Under the pieces are notes generated by a model. It was not told where the DNA came from and did no database searches. It saw only the letters and a list, made by a program, of their open reading frames with translations. Made by a program: the position numbers and the translations under genes. From Liopterus haemorrhoidalis (lineage: Eukaryota > Arthropoda > Insecta > Coleoptera > Dytiscidae): a stretch of DNA of 64,000 bases. The stretch spans positions 33,572,301-33,636,300 of the forward strand of contig OZ020622.1 of NCBI GenBank assembly GCA_963971575.1, in the 5' to 3' direction. Shown here piece after piece: positions 1 through 10,482 of this stretch. Positions within the stretch are counted from its first letter, which is position 1. Each line of letters opens with the position of its first letter.

Positions 1-136
1 ATTAGCCTGTATCTCAAAAACTAGAGCTGCTACAAAAAAAGCCAGGTATTTTTGGAATCAGCACATCAAAAATATTCAAAATCAGTTCTTACCTTTCCGG
101 CACCAAAAAAATTTTTTATTTTGTTGGGCTGTGTAA

Positions 137-523
137 TTAATTTCTTAACTTTTGCTTTTTTATTTCGATGTCGAATTTTAAATTCTCTACTTTTAAATCA
201 AATTCAATTTTCTCTCTATCTCTCTCTCTCTCGTCTGATAGCTGCTTCTTCTTTTTCCATTTGTAGTCTGTAAAATATTCCGGTTTCAAATCCACCAATT
301 TTGAATAGCTTCGGATAGCTGTGACAAATGTAGAGCCACCGTGTTGGACGCCTACGCTGCGACCAGGATTTTTGTTTGCCAGGTGTGCGTGTATTGCAAT
401 AATTTTATCTGAATATTCGACAGACGAAAGTTTGTTAATTAATGTCTCATTTTCGTCTTCATTATTAATATGAAAATCATTTTCTTCATGAATATGGCTT
501 CCAACTTCCGGCACATTGTCCAT
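137..523 (-). CDS. C-terminal exon of a Myb/SANT-like protein
   Basis: Open reading frame of 128 codons. The N-terminal half is acidic and the C-terminal half is basic and charge-rich (KWKKKKQ, then ERERDREKIEF), as in the coiled-coil tails of Myb/SANT-like proteins. A polypyrimidine tract and AG stand just before the reading frame on the minus strand (near 525), fitting a splice acceptor. The exon at 568-1002 lies directly upstream and supplies the DNA-binding part. The full protein would be a nuclear DNA-binding factor; such genes are common both as host factors and as partners of Harbinger-type transposases, and I cannot tell which this is. Confidence 0.5.
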   Translation of the reverse strand: MDNVPEVGSHIHEENDFHINNEDENETLINKLSSVEYSDKIIAIHAHLANKNPGRSVGVQHGGSTFVTAIRSYSKLVDLKPEYFTDYKWKKKKQLSDERERDREKIEFDLKVENLKFDIEIKKQKLRN

Positions 524-567
524 GAACTAAAATAAAATATAAAATATATTTTTTTTCCATGAGGAAC

Positions 568-1002
568 TTAAATAAATAAATAAATGAAACGTGCTTGTAA
601 AAATGTGTCTCCATCATAAGAGTTTTCCAATCCATAAACGATTTGTTCATTTACGATAGACATCATTAACTCGTGACTACTATCACTAAGGACAGGAGTG
701 CTTCTACCTCCATCAGTTTTTCTTACTGATATGGCTTTCAAAGCAGCATTGCATCTAGTTTTCTTGTTATGGTTCTCGTAATATTTTTTTAAGGATTCTG
801 AAGTTCTGCTTGTATTATTTGGACATATAGTATTAAATTCTTCTGATATTTTTCTCCATGTCTGTTCTATTTCTCTCCACGTAACCTGGTCAGTTTTCTT
901 ATTTTCTATGATATGTTTATAATCTATTACTAATTTTAGTAGTAGTAAATTTTCTTCAGTGGTATAATTTATACCCTTTTTTTTTCTTAATTTTTTCGTT
1001 AT
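568..1002 (-). CDS. Myb/SANT-like DNA-binding exon (no start codon seen)
   Basis: A 145-codon open frame on the minus strand, upstream of the 137-523 exon. It starts with a basic stretch, then YTTEENLLLLKLV, a tryptophan in TWREIEQTWRKI, then SLKKYYENHNKK. This is the tryptophan/aromatic pattern of a Myb/SANT-like helix-turn-helix, followed by a linker with GGRSTPV and SDSSHEL. The only nearby ATG (1006) is in a different frame, so the true start lies in an upstream exon or has been lost by a one-base slip in the nine-A run near 977-985. Transcript evidence would settle whether this is a live gene. Confidence 0.5.
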   Translation of the reverse strand: MTKKLRKKKGINYTTEENLLLLKLVIDYKHIIENKKTDQVTWREIEQTWRKISEEFNTICPNNTSRTSESLKKYYENHNKKTRCNAALKAISVRKTDGGRSTPVLSDSSHELMMSIVNEQIVYGLENSYDGDTFLQARFIYLFI

Positions 1003-1019
1003 TCATCTACAAAATATTA

Positions 1020-2084
1020 TTATCATTTACAATAATATCACAACAAATATACATATATTAAATACTTACTGTATATCACAACTATTATTCACCACATTAA
1101 AAGTTTATTCGCTTTGGTTAAATACAAGTGACAGAACACATTCTGTCACATCATAAATGCACATACTTGATAAAAACGGTACATTTTAAAATTATATCGT
1201 GTTTCATCACTTTAACCATACCTTAATAAAGCGCTCCTCAAAAGTAGTCGGGGCAATGCATTTATATTTTACGTGTCACTTAAATTTAAGTTACACTTTG
1301 TAAAGTGTTAGATTTATTACATAACGGTGGCCCTTAGATACTTAAATAAAAATAAAAGAAAAAGTTAGAAAATACTAATTATTAATACCTACCTAAAAAA
1401 TAAATTTTTATAGGTTATATATAGCAATTTCAATTGACGACTTAAATAAATGCACTCACTAATTTCAAAGTACTGCGAACACTGTTATTGTGTGTCTGGA
1501 ACAAGTGTTGCTAACTACTGGATGTACCATTCCGCTAGATGGGCACCTGTAATCCGCTAGAGATCTGCTAGATTTCTAAAAATTTCTAAGTCAAAGAGCG
1601 CGTATCCGCTAAAAAAAGAAGGAGATAAAAAATAAAATTCTTTTTGAATACATTTCTATTGAATACAAAAATTTATTATAATTAATATCTAAAGACCGTG
1701 CGGAACTAGATTTTGAAATCTAGTGACTTTTAATGATTGATTGAAAATTTTGACTAATTGTTTTTAACATTGTAAATCGGGCTTTTATAAACATTTATAT
1801 AGTCTATCGCAAATTAAGTTTAAGTGGAACTAAACGGGATTTATCTTAACTTAAAATATCACGAGCTCACTTTTTAATGATTGAATGGGGCTTTTGTTAA
1901 ACAAAATGGTCTGTCTAAAGTATCCATTCAATCGTTAAATGTTCCTAAATTTCAAAATCCAGTTCCGTTTAAACCAAAAATATAGAATAGAAGTAAAAAT
2001 ATAGTTAAAAATATATAGTTAAGGTAGCTTACTAGTTTACAATGTCAGCTTCATAAGAGCTTGACAATGAATCTGTCATATTTG
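1020..2084. other. AT-rich intergenic stretch, nothing recognised
   Basis: No reading frame with recognisable similarity, no TIR and no LTR pair was seen. Short direct repeats of 'ccgctaga' occur near 1530-1565. Confidence 0.5.
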
Positions 2085-2480
2085 TAGCGCCCGCCTACGA
2101 TTGGTCGTAACCGTAGGTCACGACAGAGCTACACAGGTCAACGATTTTTTCACTCGAAGGACCGATAAATGTTGGTAGCGCAGCGCGCCGGTAAATGGAG
2201 CGGTCTATCGTATTGTGGACGTACGCGCAGTGAGTTGAGTAGCCGCGGTTTCGACCTTAAGGAAAGAGGGGGGATTTTAACTCTTCTGCTCCTAGGGGCT
2301 GTTCTAGGAGACTAGCACAAAAGGGGTAGTTAGCCCTAGCTGGGGAAAGAAGCGTGAAATCCAGGCCCACAAATAAGGTGAAAAGAGGAGTCGAAGCTCG
2401 ATGTTCCTCTCGGTGACCCCTATCGACGATGTACCTAACACAAAAATTTACGTGGACTCAACTCACTGAATGTAAAGTAC
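2085..2480. other. GC-rich patch of unknown nature with nested inverted repeats at its left edge
   Basis: Base composition rises sharply compared with both sides. The left edge begins TGTAGC and about 50 bases later reads GCTACA; inside these lie CCTACG and CGTAGG, so the first ~51 bases hold two nested inverted repeats. There is no long reading frame. TGTAGC also begins the solo LTR at 52724, so this may be the start of a truncated LTR, but no matching end or target duplication was found. Confidence 0.3.
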
Positions 2481-2933
2481 ACCTGGCAAGATATGGTGCG
2501 GTCTAAAAATGGCCAGTGTACTTTGTCGGATACAATGCAGTAATAATATTACAGTACAAAATCTTATAACACTAGAAATATAAATTTAAAGGTGTTGTGG
2601 TGCAAACCAACCCTTAGTGCAATGTAAATAAGAACTACTAATAAATATGGAACAAATAAATGGATATTGCACTAACAATAAAGTAAATATCAGCTGAAGG
2701 CACATGTAATAGTAACTACAATTATGAATGTTAGAACAATAATATTTGCAAATTAACAATAATATGCAAAATTATTGTTACTAAATTATATTAGCAGGAG
2801 GCTATACTAAAGAATTTAACAACAATTATAAAATGAAACCTGGAAATGAAGTAAGTTCGGAAAGAACTTACTCCAGAGTAAAATTATTCTCATATAAACA
2901 AAGTTCAAACAAGATATTTTCATATACATAAAT

Positions 2934-2965
2934 AAAGGAATAAAACTCTGTAGTTTTATTCCTTT
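2934..2965. repeat. Perfect 14-bp hairpin with a 4-nt loop
   Basis: Arms at 2934-2947 and 2952-2965 are exact reverse complements around the loop CTGT. It lies 14 bases left of the MITE at 2980 and is not part of that element's terminal repeat. Confidence 0.8.
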
Positions 2966-2979
2966 GACTGTTCTTATGC

Positions 2980-3446
2980 TTGGTTTATATACGGAACAAG
3001 AATAAGGAATAGGAAATAAGAATAGTACACAAGATGTTAAAACATGGCTGCGCCGTATATCGGTTTATGTAGGAATGAAATTTAACTTAAACATAAGAAT
3101 AGTTCGTAACATTCAACATTTTTATTCTTATTTCAAGAATAAGACACGATAAGCCTGCGCACAGCAATCAAAATGTCTGCCGTAATAAAGTTTGGTCAAC
3201 AGATGTTTTTCAGTTGTGATCGAGGGTTGTAAACAACAATAAAATGTTTTTAGCGGTAATAAACGAAATTTTTTAAAAGGTTTTATGAATCAGAACCTGT
3301 CAAGTGACAAATGTTAAACACAGGCCAACGCAAGTACGCAGGCGCAGCGACGAAATGTTATGTCCTATATAAACGGTTTAATATTTTTTATTCTAGTGTA
3401 CTATTCTTATTTCCTATTCCTTATTCTTGTTCCGTATATAAACCAA
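2980..3446. mobile_element. MITE-like element with perfect 51-bp terminal inverted repeats
   Basis: Bases 2980-3030 and 3396-3446 are exact reverse complements over 51 bp, starting TTGGTTTATATACGG. The 467-bp element has no coding capacity of its own. Perfect long TIRs suggest a young insertion or gene conversion between the arms. I could not find a clear target duplication, so the superfamily is unassigned. Confidence 0.8.
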
Positions 3447-3529
3447 CCATCAGACACTTAGCTGGATTCTGGCAGGCGGTCAAATCTTCCTTGGATACAG
3501 ATATCTCGTCTGGAGATGAGATCAGCTGA

Positions 3530-4320
3530 GCTGGTTTTCACACAAAGATTTTAAAGTTGCACTGATTTGGTTCGTCAGTTTGTAAGGCTGACGAACGCGG
3601 TTTAATAATCACTGAAATTTCGGGTCATAAATCCGAAATAACTTGGAATAAATAGCCGAGAAGACAAAACACCGTTTTTTGGTTATAAAAACCATGCGGT
3701 CTATTCTCGCGCTCAAAAGACGTTATCACCACGAACAGGTTAATTAATAATGACAATCAGCGACATGTAAAATACGGTCAACTAATGCATTAGATTTGCA
3801 TAAAAGTGCAATAAATAATTTGTATATGTCCCTAGCTGGCCTAAAACATAGATAATTACATAGGAACTGTGTTTTAACATTTAATTCAATTAAAATTGAA
3901 GGATTGGAAAATTGGGGCGCCTAGCAAGCCCAACAATATTTATATTCAGCATTTACGTTTTAAAATTAATCTGACTTTACGTAGAATAGCCAACTTTAAA
4001 ATAACTACTTAACATTTAAGATGCAGACAGAAAAAAAAAATACTAATATTTAGTTACACGGTCTTAAGAAATGAATTATGTAGCAGTCTAATTTACACTA
4101 ATTGCAAAATGAAAGTTGTGAAGCATTTGCAAAATTTTGGTACATTAAATTAAAATATCAAACAAATCATCATCCTCATCACAAGCATAAGTACTATTGT
4201 TTTTTTATTTTTGAAATTAAATCTAGACTTATTTGATAATCAAAACAACATCTTTTCATTCTCTTCAGTCCACTTCTAATAATTAAAATTGAATTTAGCA
4301 TAGGTAACTTTAGTCTATTT
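3530..4320. other. Non-coding stretch, nothing recognised
   Basis: Mixed AT-rich sequence. A local inverted repeat (GTTCGTCAG / CTGACGAAC) lies near 3571-3596. No reading frame or terminal repeat was identified. Confidence 0.4.
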
Positions 4321-4326
4321 CTTAAT

Positions 4327-5757
4327 TTATTTTTTAACTACATCCATTTGGCTAAATAAGCGCCATTTGAATGAATGTGGCAAAGTTAGCATTGAAATTG
4401 CAATATGTGCTAATTCTGTGAAAACTTTAAAGTTTTGCGAATATTTATAATTCAAAACCTCGATCCAGAAAGAAATGGTGTTGTCTACAGAAGTCCAGGA
4501 TAATAAATGTATTTTTCCCACTGATTTTGGATTATTTCAATTTCATCGGTACTTTTATTGAAAAATAAAAGTAACTCTATTAGATCTGGTTTATGGTGTG
4601 GAATAGCATTTTGAACTGAAAAAACGGAAATCTTTTGCAATATTTTTATATTTTCTGGTAATTTGTTACATATCTCTTGCACTAAAATTATTGTAAATTT
4701 GATACATCTTTGCCTCAAATTAGCTTCATCCTCAAATCCATTCTCTTTCATTTTTCTTAATTGGTTTTCAAATAAATATACTAAATAACAGTTATTATCG
4801 ACATAATCTTCAATTTTATATATTAAATTCAATTTCGAATTTGGTGTTGTTATTTTTGAAATTTAGTTTGTTAATAAGTTTGTTAAATCGTCTAATAATC
4901 GAACAGGGTCAGCGTTATTTGACTCAAATGCCTTATTTGCACGATTTACTTCAAATAATATCGGTTTCAGAAAAGATACGAAAGCATAATTAAAATCATC
5001 AGAATACATTTGATGTAATAAATTTGCCGTATAACATTTTTCTTGTGTGCTGGTTATACTAAATTGAGTTTTTAGCTCGAGCCACTGTGTATGTATTTTA
5101 CCAACAGCGAGTTCAATAGAAAGCCAACGCGTAGCACAAGAACGGACAATTTTTAATGGATCAGCACCATCGTTAATTGTATTATATATATATTTCTGTA
5201 CTGAATTTGCCTACTAGATGACTTAGAAAACAAATCGTAGGTTTCACGGATTAGAAATTCTAAATTTCTAGGCAGCTCTTTTGTTGCTGCGGAAGCAGAT
5301 AATTGCAATGAATTACATACACAACGTATCAAAATTAAATTAGGATATAAAGTGTTTTTTGTAAAACCATTATTTACCCCAACCATTACTGAGGCATTAT
5401 CTGTGCCTAGACCTTACATTTTTTTTTAATAACTAAATTAAACTTGCTTACTAATTTTAACAACGCACTGACTCTGCTATCTGCGCTGGCCTCTTCTAAT
5501 TCGACTAATTCTGGACCTGCACTCCCTATTTTAGATTGTTCCACACTAAAATAAATAATGGAGCTGCCTAAATACTTAGTAATTGTTATATCAGTGGATT
5601 CGTCTGTTAATATACTGAAAGGCCGTTCTCCAATATCTTCTCGTAACTTTTATATGAAATGAGGTGCCATTACATTTTTAATTATTGCTGAACATTTAAT
5701 CCTGTGCATTTGCAAAAATTCAGCTTCATTTCCTATTGAATAATTATTCAATTTAAT
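4327..5757 (-). pseudogene. Decayed hAT-superfamily transposase
   Basis: Pieces in several frames line up in protein order on the minus strand. FSILTDESTDI near 5610 contains the first catalytic aspartate. A central block with LILIRCVCNSLQLSASA and ELPRNLEFLIRETYDLFSKSS is at 5153-5386. The segment at about 4870-5150 includes ATRWLSIE-type residues. NLIYKIEDYVDNNCYL is at 4485-4832. The C-terminal dimerisation block ends in LTLPHS and LFSQMDVVKK at 4327-4521, where the ERLFSQM signature has lost its usual lead-in. Frame changes near 4500, 4850 and 5400 make it non-functional. The left part of the composite repeat abuts it at about 5758. Confidence 0.8.
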
Positions 5758-5949
5758 TTATGATTTGGATGGTTGAGAATTTGAAACAGTATGATTCAGA
5801 CAGTTTGAACACTTCCAATTTGCTGCAGGCGTCTGGAGAAGAGCGTTCTTATCAGATCTAGGCAAGCAATGTGTGTGAAAACTCTGTTGACACGAGCCTG
5901 CACATGTCACTCCTGGATTGCTTCTACTTATAGTAGTTTTGCATTTCAT
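5758..5949 (-). pseudogene. PHD-type zinc finger from a LINE ORF1 (copy 1)
   Basis: The sequence has CMKCKT...CAGSCQQSFHTHCL...WKCSNCL, which gives the Cys4-His-Cys3 spacing of a PHD finger. PHD fingers are known in the first ORF of CR1-like non-LTR retrotransposons, and the nearly identical copy at about 11740-11930 continues into a coiled coil as expected for such an ORF1. Here the frame ends after SQPSKS where the hAT relic begins. The leader at 5950-6440 may be the LINE 5' UTR. Confidence 0.65.
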
Positions 5950-6443
5950 ACAGATAATGACTATTTTTTAAATTTATTTTAATTTTTGAATTATTTTTAA
6001 TTCTTATTATTTTTTAATATATGGAACTTTGTTGATACGGTACGACAATGTAAATTAAAATAACTCCACTAGCACAGAGTTTGGACGAGCTGGTTAAGTT
6101 ATAGCTGATAACAGGTAAACCATTTGCGACAGGTACCTGACTCATTCAGAGTACAAAGGTCAAATTTGGCACAATTTAATAGAGGTTTATTGTTATATTA
6201 TTAAAAATGACAGATTTATAACAATTGTAACCGCACAGAAATATACAACAATTAACTTCCACCTCTGGTATTAATAATTACAAAACAAATTATTATTAAT
6301 TTGAATTATATTCGGCAAATACTGGAGAACGAAGAAAAACACGTGTACTTGAAGTTATTGCAACGAACGTATATGATCAACTATGATCAAATGATATATA
6401 ATCAATATTTTTAAAGGTTTATTTATGAACTTTATGTACTCAC

Positions 6444-6600
6444 TTAAACAATATAATTTAATTTAGTGTTATATTTTCGTTAACAAATTCGAGATGATTA
6501 AAAGACAACAGGTATCCATATATCTGTCTGCTACCGCTCCAGTATTTCTTAAACAATATAATTTAATTTAGTGTTATATTTTCGTTAACAAATTCGAGAT
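6444..6600. repeat. ~110-bp tandem repeat, first array
   Basis: The unit begins CTTAAACAATATAATTTA and ends near GCTCCAGTATTT. It is repeated about 1.5 times here, and again at 9600-9716 / 10798-10950 and at 12412-12676. Its fixed place between the LINE leader and the Copia fragment shows that it was inside the unit before triplication. Confidence 0.75.
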
Positions 6601-6639
6601 TTACCGACAAAAAGGTTATGTGTACATTTCACAGAAACG

Positions 6640-7312
6640 ATAGAAACATCTGTATTAATAAACAGTGTCTTGCCTATAATAATTCGTTCTTTTGTGACAT
6701 ATAGGGTTCAGGGCAATCTTTTGAGCACTTTGGTCATCGTTAAAAATAGTAATGCATTTTACAGTGCCCAACAGCTCAAACATTAAATTTTTAAGGTAAT
6801 GGCTTCTTTAGAAGCTTCAGTGATAGCCATGTTTTCGGCTTCCGTATTACTGAGAGCTACTGTTTTTTTGCAGTCCCACGAATTGGCACCACCTGCTAAT
6901 TTAAATACAAAGCCGGTATATGTCTTTGTATCCTTAATGTTATTTGCTTAGTTAGCATCAACAAAACTCAACAGATCTGAATTGTCCTTTTCATTCGTTA
7001 AGCAAAGAGATTTCGTACCGGTACCTGAGAATTCTCTTGGCAGCTTTCCAATGCTGCTCATCGTAGCAATTGTTAAATTGGCTTAGGAAATTCACTGCAT
7101 AAGTGATGTGAGGTTTGTTAGTACTGACAAGTACAATAAACTGCCCAACAGTGGCTGATAAGGCGATTCTTTACTACAAGCGTCAAAATTTGCCTGATCA
7201 AAAGTATTATTTTTCTCCATGGGTGTGCTTATGGGTTTGCGCTCACCTATGTTGAATCTTATTAAAATTTGATCAATTTATTGTTCTTGATCCAAGAACA
7301 TTATATTTTTGT
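6640..7312 (-). pseudogene. Copia RT/RNase H fragment (copy 1, most decayed)
   Basis: On the minus strand the sequence matches the Copia fragments at 11134-11604 and 12867-13382 base for base over long stretches but contains extra indels, so no long frame is left. Recognisable parts are the ISTPME-type segment near 7220, YLSVL near 7120 and, at the far end, NDDQSAQKIALNP near 6730, where the RNase H catalytic aspartate sits. Confidence 0.75.
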
Positions 7313-7329
7313 TTTTATCTATCGGTTAA

Positions 7330-7826
7330 TTTGGAAAGCGCTGAAATTGTCACAAAAACATGCATTCATCTTCATAACTTTTCGAGAAGGAGTAAAACAT
7401 CGCGATCAGTACATTGTCCTCAAGAAACTTTAGGGAAGAAAAAAATGCAAGTGCAACGCGATACTGGTCTGCAGGATTTGCCACATTGATCACGAAAGTC
7501 AACTATTGAAGCTAAAGAAGTGAGAAATTAATTTACGATATATTTTCAATCAGATGAAGGACTTATTTTGTACTTATTTGGAAAAAATCACATCAAAATC
7601 TTCCTCATCGGTGCCAGCAGATGACAATATTGATTTAGGTACATCGATGTCCACTAAAAACTTGAAAGCTCAAATGCAAACTATTTCCCTTTTTTTTTTG
7701 GGAGATGAGCTCCTCTTTTTTTATTGTAGTTTTCTTCGTATACGATGGAATGCTGAACGCAAATTCTTGATTTTATTTTTTACCTCAGCCACCGTACAAT
7801 TGTATTTACTCGGAAGACATCTTATC
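7330..7826 (-). pseudogene. Tail of a MADF-domain gene (copy of 13.4-13.9 kb)
   Basis: Near-duplicate of 13390-13890. On the minus strand 7740-7825 encodes the end of a MADF domain (CTVAEVKNKIKNLRSAFHR), followed by a basic and hydrophobic tail spread over shifted frames. It ends abruptly at about 7826 where unrelated sequence leads into unit 2. The fuller version is at 13628-14038. Confidence 0.6.
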
Positions 7827-7888
7827 AATAATACCCATATAATCACATTTATTAAAATTATAGTGATGACTTGAATTTCGAATTAATG

Positions 7889-8081
7889 GTTGAGAATTTG
7901 AAACAGTATGATTCAGACAGTTTGAACACTTCCAATTTGCTGCAGGCGTCTGTAGAAGAATGTTCTTATCAGATCTAGGCAAGCAATGTGTGTGAAAACT
8001 CTGTTGACACGAGCCTGCACATGTCACTCCTGGATTACTTCTACTTATAGTAGTTTTGCATTTCATACAGATAATGACCAT
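7889..8081 (-). pseudogene. PHD-type zinc finger from a LINE ORF1 (copy 2)
   Basis: Nearly identical to 5758-5949, with the complete Cys4-His-Cys3 set starting ICMKCKT. The reading frame runs on left into unrelated sequence (IRNSSHHYNFN), so the LINE ORF is cut off after SQP. Confidence 0.65.
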
Positions 8082-8550
8082 TTTTTTAATTTATTTTAAT
8101 TTTTGAATTATTTTTAATTCTTATTATTTTTTAATATATGGAACTTTATTGATACGGTACGACAATGTAGATTAAAATAACTCCACTAGCACAGAGTTTG
8201 GACGAGCTGGTCAAGTTATAGCTGATAACAGGTAAACCACTTGCGACAGGTACCTGACTCATTCAGAGTACAAAGGTCAAATTTGGCACAATTTAATAGA
8301 GGTTTATTGTTATATTATTAAAAATGACAGATTTATAACAATTGTAACCGCACAGAAATATACAACAATTAACTTCCAGCTCTGGTATTAATAATTACAA
8401 AACACAATTATTATTAATTTGAATTATATTCTGCAAATACTGGAGAACGAAGAAAAACACGTGTACTTGAAGTTATTGCAACGAACGTATATGATCAACT
8501 ATGATCAAATGATATATAATCAATATTTTTAAAGGTTTATTTATGAACTA

Positions 8551-9591
8551 TATTATTATTATTACAATAAGAGCTGAAGCCAAATGGCTTGTTAATCTCA
8601 AAATATATATAAAACAAAAACAAAATACAAAGTGTACAGTGTAAAGTATAAATATTACAGTGATAAACTAAAACATAAAATAAAATAAAATAAAATACAA
8701 AATATAAATATTGCGGAGTGAAAATATATTAATATAAAGTCTTTATTCGAACATGGGCGAGATCTTGGCCTTGAAAGAATTAATAGTCGGCGCCGAAATA
8801 GTATCTTCAGAGAGAGAGTTCCATAACTCAAAGACACGGTTGGACAGAAAGTTTTCCCTATTTTGCTTCTTGTAGATCTCGTGTTTTAGTTTCAGTCTAT
8901 GTCCACGCGTTGCGGTGTTGAGACTGAGTGAATATAGTGTGGGCATATCTGTTGAGAATTTGCCAGTGGTGATGCGATACATCTGGATAAGGTCTCCACG
9001 AAATCTGCGCTGGGTAAGGGTCGGCAAGTTCAAAACTTCAAGGCGTTCTTCATAGCGGAGATGTCGAAGTTCTGGAGGCATACGCGTAGCTCGTCGTTGA
9101 ACTCCTTCAAGAAGAAGTACGTCACGCTGCAAATACGGCGACCAAACAACAAAAGCATATTCCAAGTGTGGGCGAATATATGTGGTATAGATTTTGCGAA
9201 AAAGAACAGAAGAAAGTTTAGAGAAGGATTTGTGCACTATATAAAGGAGAGTATTAGCTTTCTTCACTATTTTTGTAATGTGCGGAGACCACTCAAGATT
9301 ACTGTTTATAGTAACACCCAGGTCAATAACTTCGTTGACTTGCTGTATCACTGCGTTGTCAATAAAATATGATAACCGTGGATTGTCCTTTCCTATATGA
9401 AGACTGCAGCATTTGGTTGTGTTTAGTGGTAGGAGCCAGTCTTCACACCAGGCAACGATTTCGTTAAGGTCTTGTTGAATTGCAGAATGCTGGCTGATTT
9501 CTCCATATTTCTTAAGATCATCGGCGTACATTTGGTGACTGCTTTTTAAATTGGTGGTTAAATCAGCAACGTAAATTAAAAATAGGATATA
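8551..9591 (-). mobile_element. 5'-truncated non-LTR retrotransposon inserted in unit 2
   Basis: The minus-strand frame 8743-9600 begins inside the reverse transcriptase, just before the catalytic YADD (MYADDLKKYGE), and continues through the thumb (LGVTINSNLEWSPHI, IRPHLEYAFVVWSPY) to NSFKAKISPMFE. A 3' UTR of ~190 bp follows, ending in a TAATAA-type microsatellite at 8551. The shape is a classic 5'-truncated LINE of the Jockey/CR1 group. The pre-insertion sequence is preserved in units 1 (near 6432) and 3 (near 12405); only a few bases (TAT) appear duplicated. Confidence 0.85.
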
Positions 9592-9832
9592 TGTACTCAC
9601 TTAAACAATATAATTTAATTTAGTGTTATATTTTCGTTAACAAATTCGAGATGATTAAAAGACAACAGGTATCCATATATCTGTCTGCTACCGCTCCAGT
9701 ATTTCTTAAACAATATTGTCACATAGGTAATCCTAGGTCAGGATTACGACATCTAGACATTGTGACGGTCAGCTGTCTGATTAAAAACTATTCGTCAGCG
9801 TCTGACGTATGTGGCCTGATTAAGAAATGCAA

Positions 9833-10402
9833 CTATTGCAATTTTTTCGTGAGCAGCACTTTGATAGTTCCTGAAACAACTACATCTTGATAAGTCCCAA
9901 AAATATCACAGTACATTTCCCCCCCGCAATACCCTTTGTCATCTACCCACCCTGAGAATTGATGCTGTGACATGTATTCCTTACCTACTTCGAGGTCTTT
10001 GATTCGAAATGTATGTTGATTGCTTGTTCTGATGGATATTTCTTTAAGTTTATGTGCTTTGATACATTCTTTTCTACCTAATTCATATATATAATTAGCA
10101 AATGATTTATAGGTTGCTCTGATATGAGATTCATATCCACCTGAACATAGAAAAACTGACCTTAGGATTTCCACTTTACATGTTAAAGTGTTAATATCGA
10201 TGTCATCATCAATTTGCACCAATTGGATGTTCCTTGTTCGAGTACGGGATGTCCCATTTGGAGTATTGCATCCTCCTATTTCCACTAGTGATACTTTAGT
10301 GTAGTTTATATGATTATGAGAGCAATCATATGCGATAAAACAAGGTCCTGGATGAATTGACAAGAGAGATAAGATTATCCCATAGTAATATAGCATGATC
10401 AT
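9833..10402 (-). pseudogene. Chuvirus / BEL-Pao-type envelope glycoprotein, N-terminal part
   Basis: A 189-residue frame starts with a hydrophobic signal-like segment (residues 3-22, LYYYGIILSLLSI), then a cysteine- and Asn-glycosylation-rich ectodomain with AYDCSHNHINYTKVSL, LTCKVE, LCSGGY and a late GYCGG...C cluster. This order resembles the N-terminal half of glycoproteins of chuvirus-like negative-strand RNA viruses and of the related env genes carried by some BEL/Pao retrotransposons. No membrane anchor or fusion region follows; the frame stops after LLTKKLQ and the rest is absent or scrambled. It is a fossil fragment. Exact viral group is an inference from pattern, not from a search. 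Confidence 0.6.
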
Positions 10403-10482
10403 CTTGTAATAGAATGTGTGCTGCAGCTGGCACTATGATAAACTAAGATTGTTAATAACAATAAAGATTTTAAAACAATTGT

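Larger units (their letters stand above)
5758..7826 (-). repeat. Composite repeat unit 1 (LINE 5' end / tandem repeats / Copia / MADF tail)
   Basis: In plus-strand order the unit has a PHD-finger fragment (5758-5949), an AT-rich ~480-bp leader (5950-6440), about 1.5 copies of a ~110-bp tandem repeat (6444-6600), a Copia RNase H fragment (about 6640-7312) and the tail of a MADF gene (about 7330-7826). The same order recurs from 7889 and from about 11735, so the block has been tandemly duplicated. The Copia piece here has more frame damage than in the other two copies. Confidence 0.8.
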
